From Rhodobiaceae bacterium UBA6963 (GTDB lineage Bacteria > Pseudomonadota > Alphaproteobacteria > RS24): a DNA stretch of 8,527 nucleotides. Where the stretch lies: assembly GCA_002450335.1 (NCBI GenBank), contig DJZB01000019.1, positions 1 to 8,527 on the forward strand, written 5' to 3'. The notes beneath the pieces are model-generated. The model had not been told where the DNA came from. It did not search any database and saw only the letters and a list, made by a program, of their open reading frames with translations. The translations under genes and the position numbers were made by a program. Shown here in pieces: positions 1 to 6,205 of this stretch. How positions within the stretch are numbered: position 1 is the stretch's first letter; every line of letters starts with the position of its first letter.

Positions 1-123
1 CCGATCACAGAAGATGGTTGGTATCTTGTCCCGGGTCGAATTGAAAAGCCGGTCTGGGGCTTGCTGGGCATGTTTGCTGTTATCATCATATTTATGATGT
101 GGTTCGGAACACTCGCGCCATAA
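1..123 (+). CDS. C-terminal end of an integral membrane protein (partial)
   Basis: Frame 1 is open from the window edge to a TAA at 121-123, giving 40 residues. The first part is polar (EDGWYLVPGRIEKP) and is followed by one hydrophobic stretch, about residues 18-39 (VWGLLGMFAVIIIFMMWFGT), that fits a final transmembrane helix, ending in LAP just before the stop. This looks like the last helix of a multi-pass transporter or similar inner-membrane protein. I do not recognise the family. A transporter would suit the catabolic genes downstream, but that is inference from position only. The 143-base gap and the palindrome after it suggest that the next gene has its own promoter, so the two may not be co-transcribed. 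Confidence 0.6.
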   Translation, partial: PITEDGWYLVPGRIEKPVWGLLGMFAVIIIFMMWFGTLAP

Positions 124-266
124 ATCAGAGCAGATTTAGTAAATTCAATGAAAATGGTGACAAATTGTCCGGCATACCATCGCTACTTGCAAAAAACTGC
201 ATTCGAATGCAATCTAACCCTATTAAAGATTTTGCTGATTAAAATTTGTAAGAAACCGGAGGAAAC
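124..266. other. Intergenic control region upstream of the HisD-like operon
   Basis: These 143 bases carry no plausible gene. They hold the 14-bp palindrome at 198-211 and a strong Shine-Dalgarno GGAGG at 258-262, four bases before the ATG at 267. A TATTAA at 221-226 could serve as a -10 element, in which case the palindrome would cover the -35 position, but no good -35 match is visible and the promoter is not called. A short AAATC/GATTT inverted repeat (122-126, 133-137) is too weak and lacks a T-run, so no terminator is called for the membrane gene. Confidence 0.55.
198..211. promoter_or_regulatory. Candidate LacI-family operator (perfect palindrome)
   Basis: The sequence TGCATTCGAATGCA is a perfect 14-bp inverted repeat centred on CG. 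LacI-family regulators typically bind palindromes of about 14-20 bp with a central CG, because the hinge helices insert there. The site lies 55 bases before the HisD-like start codon, in the only sizeable gap before that operon. A 12/14 copy lies at 4266-4279 directly behind the lacI-type gene and before the MetE-like gene, which supports a shared regulator. Assignment to the regulator at 3241-4257 is inference. Confidence 0.6.
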
Positions 267-1550
267 ATGGCGCGTTACCTGAAGCATGGCATTGATGCAG
301 CAACCAAACTACAGACTGATAGTAAAGTTCGTGAAATTGTAGAAAATATTTTGGCCGACCTCGAAGCGCGGGGTGACGATGCCGTTCGCGAATATTCAGA
401 AAAATTCGACAATTGGTCCCCAGCCTCCTACCGCTTGTCACGTGAGGAAATAGATGCTTGCTACACTGAACTGAGTGATCGCGAAAAAGAAGATATTCGC
501 TTCGCACAACAGCAAGTGCGTAATTTTGCACAAATTCAGCGTGACTCAATGAAAGATGTGGAAGTCGAGACCCTACCAGGCGTGATATTGGGCCATAAAC
601 ATATTCCCGTTAATGCTGTTGGCTGTTATGTACCCGGAGGCAAATACCCCCTGATTGCCTCAGCGCATATGAGTGTTGTAACTGCCAAAGTTGCAGGTGT
701 TCCACGCGTAATTGCTTCAGCCCCGGCTTTTGAGGGTAAACCCCATCCTGCAATTGTTGTAGCCATGGACATGGCGGGTGCTGATGAAATTTACACGGTC
801 GGCGGTGTTCAAGCTGTCGGCATGATGGCTATAGGAACATCCAGCGTTGCACCTGTTGATGTCATTGTTGGCCCCGGCAACGCCTTTGTCGCTGAAGCCA
901 AACGCCAGCTTTTTGGGCGTGTGGGCATAGATCTTTTTGCAGGCCCCACAGAAACTCTTGTCATTGCGGATGAAACTGTTGACGGTGAATTATGCGCGGC
1001 TGATTTGCTTGGACAAGCCGAACATGGTCCCAATTCTCCCGCAGTATTGCTTACCAATTCTGAAAAGCTGGCCAATGACACTATTGCCGAAGTTGAACGT
1101 CAGCTCACCATTTTACCGACTGCAGAAATTGCCGGTAAAGCATGGGCAGATTACGGACAGGTGATTGTTTGTGATAGCTATGAAGAAATGGTTCAAGTTG
1201 CCGACGATATCGCCTCTGAGCATGTACAGGTCATGACGCAAGATCCACAATATTTTCTGGATAATATGACTAACTACGGCGCGCTCTTTTTAGGTGAACA
1301 AACTAATGTCTCTTACGGAGATAAAGTGATCGGCACAAACCATACTTTACCGACCAACAAGGCGGCACGCTATACGGGCGGACTTTGGGTCGGTAAATAT
1401 ATCAAGACCTGCACTTATCAGCGGATAAATGAAGAGGCCTCGGTCACTGTCGGGGAATATTGTTCACGCCTGTGTCGCATGGAGGGTTTCATGGGTCATA
1501 AAGAACAAGCCGATATTAGACTGCGCCGCTATGGCGGCACACCCGGTTAA
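267..1550 (+). CDS. Histidinol-dehydrogenase-family zinc, NAD-dependent alcohol dehydrogenase (catabolic paralogue)
   Basis: The 427-residue product has the full HisD fold length. Catalytic residues known from E. coli HisD are all recognisable: zinc ligands Q250 and H253 in GQAEHG, D352 in GDKVIGTNHTLPT and H411 near the C-terminus, and the catalytic pair E318-H319 in ASEHVQ. The GPGNAFVAEAKR segment (202-213) and AGPTE (225-229) are further family signatures. HisD enzymes oxidise a primary alcohol to a carboxylate in two NAD-linked steps in the cytosol. The context has no histidine biosynthesis genes and instead shows an aldolase, SDR and lactonase, so a catabolic role on another alcohol is likely. 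The family includes the sulfopropanediol dehydrogenase HpsN, which has the same style of sequence, but the known hps partners are not here. The ATG has a strong GGAGG (258-262). First gene of a three-gene operon preceded by a candidate LacI operator. Confidence 0.9.
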   Translation: MARYLKHGIDAATKLQTDSKVREIVENILADLEARGDDAVREYSEKFDNWSPASYRLSREEIDACYTELSDREKEDIRFAQQQVRNFAQIQRDSMKDVEVETLPGVILGHKHIPVNAVGCYVPGGKYPLIASAHMSVVTAKVAGVPRVIASAPAFEGKPHPAIVVAMDMAGADEIYTVGGVQAVGMMAIGTSSVAPVDVIVGPGNAFVAEAKRQLFGRVGIDLFAGPTETLVIADETVDGELCAADLLGQAEHGPNSPAVLLTNSEKLANDTIAEVERQLTILPTAEIAGKAWADYGQVIVCDSYEEMVQVADDIASEHVQVMTQDPQYFLDNMTNYGALFLGEQTNVSYGDKVIGTNHTLPTNKAARYTGGLWVGKYIKTCTYQRINEEASVTVGEYCSRLCRMEGFMGHKEQADIRLRRYGGTPG

Positions 1551-1567
1551 GGGAGAGGTTACGCGAG

Positions 1568-2122
1568 ATGAAGGGTTCACGACCGGAACAATCGGCTTTG
1601 ACCGCTGATAATGATTTATCCAAAACTGCCGAGACAGAGTCTGTCATCAATAATATGGTAGATGGGCTTAATGACCATGAGATTGATGGCATCGGCGCAT
1701 TTTTTGCTGAAAGCTTCCAATGGATAGGCAATGCAGGATGTGGTCTCAAACAAGGCCTTCAAGAGTTTCAAGATAATTGGCAACGCCCTTTTCAAGATGC
1801 GTTTTCAGATAAGGTTTGCATTGATGAGGCCCGCCTCGTCCAGGGCGAATGGGCCGCTGCCTTTGGACGCCAAGAAGCAGTTCATACAGGAAAATTTATG
1901 GGTATTGCGCCCACTGGTAAGCGTGTTGAAATTCGTTATATGGATTTTTGGAAAGTCAAAGACGGCAAGATTGTTGATAATTGGGTAATGGTGGATTTTC
2001 CTTATGTGATGAGGCAACTTGGCGTTGACCCATTTAACGGGCATGGCTGGGAAAAAAATGACAGCGGCGCTATGCCGGTTCGTAATGGAACGGATAATAA
2101 CCCTGAAAGTAATAATGACTGA
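1568..2122 (+). CDS. Single-domain NTF2/SnoaL-like protein (ester cyclase/polyketide cyclase-like)
   Basis: The 184-residue product has one NTF2-like domain, about residues 24-152. Typical features are an N-terminal helix with VDGLNDHEIDG (31-41), an aromatic strand SFQWIGNAG (49-57), a GIAPTGK loop (112-118) and the terminal strands YMDFWKVKDGKIVDNW (124-139) with D143. NTF2/SnoaL proteins form cone-shaped pockets and include cyclases, isomerases, dehydratases and non-enzymatic binders, so the reaction cannot be named. No signal peptide is visible, so it should be cytosolic. The ATG follows the HisD-like stop by 17 bases, with GGGAGAGG at 1551-1558 as ribosome site. An internal start at M30 is possible, because the first 20 or so residues look non-conserved. 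The tail after residue 160 is polar and low in complexity (many N, S, D). It overlaps the next gene by 8 bases. Confidence 0.82.
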   Translation: MKGSRPEQSALTADNDLSKTAETESVINNMVDGLNDHEIDGIGAFFAESFQWIGNAGCGLKQGLQEFQDNWQRPFQDAFSDKVCIDEARLVQGEWAAAFGRQEAVHTGKFMGIAPTGKRVEIRYMDFWKVKDGKIVDNWVMVDFPYVMRQLGVDPFNGHGWEKNDSGAMPVRNGTDNNPESNND

Positions 2123-3137
2123 TTTAGAAACCAGACTGGCTCAAGCCAAATCATATGTACAATCTTTCCATAACGACTTGGACAAGGCGCAAGACAAAAA
2201 AGAAATTACGGACTGTCTTTCACATTACACATCTGACGACTGGTTCTGGCGCGGCATGCACCCTTTCTATGAGCAGACAGGTGCCGCAAATGTTGCAAAT
2301 ACATTCTGGCACCCGCTTAAAGAAAGCTTCTCACGCATTCATCGTCGGGCAGATATTTTCTTTGCCGGACTGAACGATGTTGATAATGGGGACAGCCTTT
2401 GGGTGTGTGAAATGGGAAATTTAATGGGGAGTTTTGATAATGATTGGCTTGGTATCCCTGCCACCGGACGTATGTGTTTTTTGCGCTATGCGGAATTTCA
2501 TAAAGTTTCTGATGATAAAATTGTCGAGTCTGCCCTTTTTATTGATATTCTCGGCGTCATGCTGGAGGCTGGAGTTTACCCGTTGCCTGCCATGACAGGC
2601 ACTTATGTTGTTCAACCGGGGCCACGCACTCATGACGGCTTACTCCTGACCCGACAAGACCCAAATGAAACCAACAAAACGATAGAGTTGGTCAATCGTA
2701 TGATTGGTGATTTGAACGCGTTGAACAAATCCGGTAATAACACGCCAACACCTGCCTATATTGCAAAGTGTTGGGATGAAGACATGGTCTGGTTTGGGCC
2801 GACAGGCATTGGCGCGACCTTTACAATTGAAGGGTTTCAGAAACAACACCAATTCCCTTTCCGCGAAAATCTTGGCGACAAAAAGTTCAACGGTCATATT
2901 GCACGTTGTGCGGAAGGCAATTACCTCGGCTTTTTTGGGTGGGCAAATTTAACCAACAAAAACCGCGGTGGGTTTCTTGGTCTGCCTAAAAGCGATGTAG
3001 ATGCAGAAATGCGCATTGTAGATATTTACCGGCGCGACGGAGACAAGCTTGTCGAAAACTGGATGTTTATGGATATGTTACATTATTTAAACATGCAAGG
3101 TCTCGACGTCCTGGCAAGGATTGGCGAAACCCGTTAA
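2115..3137 (+). CDS. Tandem two-domain NTF2/SnoaL-like protein
   Basis: The product is 340 residues with two NTF2-like domains, about 15-155 and 188-330. The first keeps LGIPATGR (112-119), YAEFHKV (125-131) and DDKIVESALFID (133-144). The second keeps FLGLP (287-291) and DGDKLVENWMFMD (308-320). Each has an aromatic-rich start (DDWFWRGMHPF at 41-51; DMVWFGPTG at 223-231). I start it at ATG 2115, which overlaps the previous stop by 8 bases and would be translated by coupling; the frame is open further upstream to 2019, but that would overlap the previous gene by about 100 bases with residues that do not look conserved. Function is unknown: a lyase, isomerase or cyclase acting on a pathway intermediate is the likely type. 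Last gene of the HisD-like operon. Confidence 0.8.
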   Translation: MTDLETRLAQAKSYVQSFHNDLDKAQDKKEITDCLSHYTSDDWFWRGMHPFYEQTGAANVANTFWHPLKESFSRIHRRADIFFAGLNDVDNGDSLWVCEMGNLMGSFDNDWLGIPATGRMCFLRYAEFHKVSDDKIVESALFIDILGVMLEAGVYPLPAMTGTYVVQPGPRTHDGLLLTRQDPNETNKTIELVNRMIGDLNALNKSGNNTPTPAYIAKCWDEDMVWFGPTGIGATFTIEGFQKQHQFPFRENLGDKKFNGHIARCAEGNYLGFFGWANLTNKNRGGFLGLPKSDVDAEMRIVDIYRRDGDKLVENWMFMDMLHYLNMQGLDVLARIGETR

Positions 3138-3240
3138 CCCCATTAAAGACCGATAATACCTGGCTTTATAACCCTAAGAGCTTCCAGCAAGCTTTGCTTT
3201 TTTTCTGACCTCTGCTATTTTTAATGTGAGGGAAAAACAA
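3138..3240. other. Intergenic gap between the NTF2-like operon and the LacI-type gene
   Basis: These 103 bases carry no gene and no copy of the palindrome found at 198-211. They contain a weak hairpin with T-run at 3186-3204 and a ribosome site AGGGA at about 3229-3233. Whether the regulator has its own promoter here or is read through from the operon is not clear from the sequence. Confidence 0.5.
3186..3204 (+). terminator. Weak candidate intrinsic terminator after the HisD-like operon
   Basis: AGCAA (3186-3190) pairs with TTGCT (3194-3198) around a three-base loop and runs into seven T residues (3198-3204). An alternative pairing is AGCTT (3179-3183) with AAGCT (3189-3193). Both stems are only 5 bp and AT-rich, so at best this is a leaky terminator between the operon and the regulator gene. 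Confidence 0.3.
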
Positions 3241-4257
3241 ATGTCAGAAAAACATAAAAATCGCGCAACATCTTATGATGTGGCAAAACTTGCAGGTGTT
3301 TCCCAATCTACTGTGTCGCGATGTTTCCAGAATGGCGCTCCCATATCAGGAAAACTAAAGGAAAAAGTCGAGACCGCCGCTCGGGAACTAAATTATCAAC
3401 CCAACGCGATTGCCCGTGGCTTGATTATGCAACGCACAGGCCTTATTGGCATCATGGTCTCCCCAAGTATTAACTTTTATTATCCTGAAGCGCTGTTCGA
3501 AGTGACAGAGAGATTAAGTGCCCTCAATCTGCGAAGTCTTTTATTTACTGCAAGACAACGTGAAGATTTACCAGTTTTACTGGATCAACTCTGGCAATAT
3601 CAGGTGGATGGGGTCATCTCAATCTCCTTTCTTGAGGAAGATCAATATGAATGGCTGAATGATCGCAATATTCCGGTCGTAATGTTCAACCGTTTCTTGA
3701 CCAATCGGTCATCAAATTCTGTCTGGTGCGATACTGAACCCGCCATTAACGAACTGGTTGCTCATTTGGCTGAGCAAGGACATGAACATGTCGCTGTTCT
3801 GGCAGGGCCTGAAACATCCATGGTCAACTTGATACGAATGGCTAATATTGAAAAAGCTCTTAAAGCCCATAATCTGAAGATGGTCAGCAAAGCTAATGGT
3901 GATTTCCTCCATGCCTCTGGTGGGCCTGCTTTACGCGAAATCATGGCAAGCGGCACTAAACCCAGCGTCGTGATATCCACCAATGACATGATGGCACTGG
4001 GGGCGATTGATGAAGCCCGCTATGGGCTGAATATGTCTGTCCCGCAAGATATTGCTTTTACAGGCATTGACGGTATTAACGCCGCTGGTTTCTCCAGCTA
4101 TGATTTAACGACAATACGTCAACCAATTGACCGCATGGCTGAAGCCGCTGTCACTATGCTGGCTGAACGAATAGAAGACCCCTCTCTGACAGATGAGAAA
4201 CGAACTTTTAGTGGGACGTTTATTACAGGTGAGTCAAGCATGTTTTCCGCCCGATAG
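3241..4257 (+). CDS. LacI-family transcriptional regulator
   Basis: The 338-residue product has the standard LacI layout. An N-terminal helix-turn-helix spans about 11-30 (YDVAKLAGVSQSTVSRCFQ) and the hinge helix is at 51-62 (NYQPNAIARGLI). The periplasmic-binding-protein-like effector domain runs from about 67 to the end, with TGLIGIMVS, VDGVISISF and a C-terminal STNDMMALGAIDEAR block that is typical of the family. LacI proteins usually respond to sugars, nucleosides or sugar acids. I prefer ATG 3241 because AGGGA lies 7 bases before it; an in-frame GTG at 3226 would add five residues but lacks a ribosome site. The gene sits between two operons, both preceded by related palindromes (198-211 and 4266-4279), so it probably represses both, and possibly the minus-strand operon too. 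Effector unknown. Confidence 0.92.
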   Translation: MSEKHKNRATSYDVAKLAGVSQSTVSRCFQNGAPISGKLKEKVETAARELNYQPNAIARGLIMQRTGLIGIMVSPSINFYYPEALFEVTERLSALNLRSLLFTARQREDLPVLLDQLWQYQVDGVISISFLEEDQYEWLNDRNIPVVMFNRFLTNRSSNSVWCDTEPAINELVAHLAEQGHEHVAVLAGPETSMVNLIRMANIEKALKAHNLKMVSKANGDFLHASGGPALREIMASGTKPSVVISTNDMMALGAIDEARYGLNMSVPQDIAFTGIDGINAAGFSSYDLTTIRQPIDRMAEAAVTMLAERIEDPSLTDEKRTFSGTFITGESSMFSAR

Positions 4258-4265
4258 CTTTAATT

Positions 4266-4279
4266 TGAATGCGAATGCA
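4266..4279. promoter_or_regulatory. Second candidate LacI-family operator
   Basis: TGAATGCGAATGCA matches the perfect palindrome TGCATTCGAATGCA at 198-211 at 12 of 14 positions, with the right half-site CGAATGCA identical and the central CG kept. It lies in the 53-base gap between the regulator stop and the MetE-like start, where a promoter for the MetE-like/aldolase pair would be expected. The left half is degenerate and the stretch can also be read as a tandem GAATGC hexamer, so this is less certain than the first site. Confidence 0.45.
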
Positions 4280-4310
4280 GTTAAACTTAAGCCATTAGGG
4301 GGTAATCAAG

Positions 4311-5447
4311 ATGTCAAAGCGTATCTTAACCACACATGTTGGAAGCTTACCGCGTTCAAAAGCGGTCACTGATTTGGTATTCGAACATGAGAATGGTGAA
4401 ATAACTGATTGGGATACTTTTAATCAGGTCATTGGCGATGCGGTTGCTGATGTCGTGCGCAAACAAGTCAACGCTGGCATTGATTTGGTGAGTGATGGGG
4501 AAATGAGCAAAATTTCCTATGCTACTTACATCAAAGACCGGATTACCGGATTTGAAGGTGACAGCCCCCGCACCCCACCTTCAGACCTTGAAGAATTTCC
4601 CGGGTTTCTTGAACGCCAAGCAAGTAGCGGCGGGACACCCAGCTATAAACGCCCCTGCTGTGTTGCACCAATTGAAGTTAAATCAATGCAACCGCTTGAG
4701 GATGATCTGTCAAATTTCAAAAATGCTCTCACCGGGCAGACTGTCACTGACGGGTTTATGAATGCTGCATCGCCGGGCGTGATTGCCCTTTTTCAACCAG
4801 ATAAACATTATAAAGATCATGAAAAATATCTCATTGCTCTCGCCGATGCGATGAAAGCAGAATATGAAGCTATCGTAAATGCAGGTTTCATTCTCCAGCT
4901 AGATAGCCCTGATTTAGGGCTTGGACGGCATATGATGTTTAAAGGACGTGAGGATAGTGAATACCAAGCACTGGCAAACCTTCATGTGGACGCGCTAAAC
5001 CATGCTCTTCAAAACGTTCCAGCAGACCGTGTACGGATGCATATTTGCTGGGGTAATTACGAAGGCCCACACCATCATGACGCACCTATGGAGATGGTGC
5101 TCCCAATTGCTTTAAAAGCAAAACCCCAAGGGCTTCTATTTGAAAACTCCAATCCTCGGCATGCGCATGAGTGGACTGTTTTTGATGAGATGGATTTACC
5201 GGAAGATAAAGTTTTAATACCCGGCGTGATTGACTCAACAACAAACTTTGTTGAACACCCTGAATTAGTTTCACAACGTATTTTGCGCTTTACCGAAATT
5301 GTGGGAAGTGAACGCGTCATTGCAGGAACAGATTGCGGGTTTTCAACATTTGCCGGCTTTGGCGCTGTTGATGAAGATATTGTCTATGCCAAGCTCGCGA
5401 GCCTTTCAGAGGGCGCAGCATTGGCCAGCAGTAAATTGGGAGTATAA
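4311..5447 (+). CDS. MetE C-terminal-domain-like zinc enzyme (cobalamin-independent methionine synthase superfamily)
   Basis: The 378-residue product is about half the length of true MetE and corresponds to its C-terminal catalytic TIM barrel (UROD/MetE-like). It opens with the family signature TTHVGSLPR (7-15). The MetE zinc ligands His, Cys, Glu and Cys have plausible counterparts in H244 and C246 (RMHICWGN), E278 (LLFENSNPR) and C342 (GTDCGFSTF). LDSPD (197-201) matches the barrel strand that contacts the amino-acid substrate in MetE. Members of this short group are often labelled methionine synthase or epoxyalkane:coenzyme M transferase, so zinc-activated thiol alkylation or demethylation is the known chemistry; in this locus the substrate is unknown. 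No corrinoid protein or folate-binding N-terminal domain is present. The ATG follows AGGGGG (4297-4302). The next gene starts two bases after its stop, so they form an operon. Confidence 0.85.
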   Translation: MSKRILTTHVGSLPRSKAVTDLVFEHENGEITDWDTFNQVIGDAVADVVRKQVNAGIDLVSDGEMSKISYATYIKDRITGFEGDSPRTPPSDLEEFPGFLERQASSGGTPSYKRPCCVAPIEVKSMQPLEDDLSNFKNALTGQTVTDGFMNAASPGVIALFQPDKHYKDHEKYLIALADAMKAEYEAIVNAGFILQLDSPDLGLGRHMMFKGREDSEYQALANLHVDALNHALQNVPADRVRMHICWGNYEGPHHHDAPMEMVLPIALKAKPQGLLFENSNPRHAHEWTVFDEMDLPEDKVLIPGVIDSTTNFVEHPELVSQRILRFTEIVGSERVIAGTDCGFSTFAGFGAVDEDIVYAKLASLSEGAALASSKLGV

Positions 5448-5452
5448 TTTTG
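5438..5452 (+). promoter_or_regulatory. Ribosome site GGGAG fixing the TTG start of the aldolase gene
   Basis: GGGAG at 5438-5442 lies inside the last codons of the MetE-like gene and is seven bases before TTG 5450-5452. No ATG or GTG is available near the N-terminus of the conserved protein, so this Shine-Dalgarno and the two-base gap after the previous stop decide the rare TTG start. Confidence 0.7.
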
Positions 5453-6205
5453 ACAAACCTCAAACAAAAATTGGCAAGCGGAGAACCGGTGCTTGGGACT
5501 TTCTTTAAAACCCCGTCGCCAATGTTGTGTGAGGTCATCAGCCAGACCGATATTGATATGGTATGCCTCGACGCTGAACATAGCCCTTTTGACCGCTTAA
5601 CGCTTGATCAGTGCATCTTTGCGTTACGGGCAGGTGGCATGCCATCTGTCGTGCGGGTGCAAGCTTTAGAGGCAGAGCATATTCTTAATGCCCTTGATTG
5701 CGGAGCAACCGGTATTGTCGCGCCACATATCATTACTGCTGAAGATGCGCATTTAGCAGCCACACGATCACAATTCGGACAAGGCAGGGGCTTTGCAGGA
5801 TCAACACGTGCGGCAGGCTATACGAGCAAATCTATGGCAGCACACATGAAGCACAGTCAGGATGAAACTGTGGTTATCGCCCAAATAGAAGACAAAGAAG
5901 CATTGGATAATCTGGAAGATATCTTTGCAACCCCCGGGATAGATTGCTTCTTCATCGGGCGTTCAGATTTAACCGTATCGCTTGGCTATAACGATCCATC
6001 ACACCCTGACGTTGTGTCAGCTGTTGAAGCTATTTGCGCCAAGGGTAAGGAGGCCAATGTGCGTCTTGGTACATTCACAGCAAATATTGAGGAAATACCT
6101 TCATGGCGCGCCCAGAACGTCAGCCTTTTCATTCTGGCATCTGATCATGGTTTTATGCTGCAAGGCGCACGCACTTTCTCAGAAAAAGTCCGCGCTTATT
6201 TTTAA
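5450..6205 (+). CDS. HpcH/HpaI family class II (metal-dependent) aldolase
   Basis: The 251-residue product is the usual length for the family. Catalytic features known from HpcH/HpaI are visible: the LDAEHSPFD motif with the catalytic dyad D41 and H44, R69 in SVVRV, the metal ligands E147 in AQIED and D173 in FIGRSDL. The known reaction is reversible cleavage of a 4-hydroxy-2-oxoacid to pyruvate (or another 2-oxoacid) and an aldehyde in the cytosol; relatives include the 2-keto-3-deoxy-L-rhamnonate and 4-hydroxy-2-oxoheptanedioate aldolases. RSDL replaces the more common PADL/PNDL in the metal loop, a mild variation. It begins with TTG two bases behind the MetE-like gene and is probably translationally coupled to it. 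Its stop codon abuts that of the convergent amidohydrolase gene. It likely carries out the final carbon-carbon cleavage of the pathway. Confidence 0.9.
   Translation: MTNLKQKLASGEPVLGTFFKTPSPMLCEVISQTDIDMVCLDAEHSPFDRLTLDQCIFALRAGGMPSVVRVQALEAEHILNALDCGATGIVAPHIITAEDAHLAATRSQFGQGRGFAGSTRAAGYTSKSMAAHMKHSQDETVVIAQIEDKEALDNLEDIFATPGIDCFFIGRSDLTVSLGYNDPSHPDVVSAVEAICAKGKEANVRLGTFTANIEEIPSWRAQNVSLFILASDHGFMLQGARTFSEKVRAYF

Noticed and set aside
122..137. AAATC/GATTT inverted repeat after the membrane gene as a terminator
   Set aside because: The stem is five AT-rich pairs and is not followed by a T-run.
809..1081. Antisense open frame opposite the HisD-like gene, and similar frames opposite the other genes
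   Set aside because: These lie within well-supported genes in other frames, with no ribosome sites or protein family features.
267..1550. True histidine biosynthesis hisD
   Set aside because: No other his genes nearby and the setting is catabolic; the catalytic residues alone do not separate HisD from HpsN-like enzymes.
2019..2114. Upstream extension of the first two-domain NTF2-like protein to ATG 2019
   Set aside because: It would overlap the previous gene by about 100 bases and adds residues that do not look like an NTF2 domain; ATG 2115 with an 8-base overlap fits better.
267..3137. A dihydroxypropanesulfonate (hps) degradation operon
   Set aside because: Apart from the HpsN-like enzyme, none of the recognised partners such as a TRAP transporter set or sulfolactate lyase is visible in the window.
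3226..3240. GTG start for the LacI-type regulator
   Set aside because: No ribosome site precedes it, while AGGGA sits correctly before ATG 3241, and the added residues lie before the helix-turn-helix.
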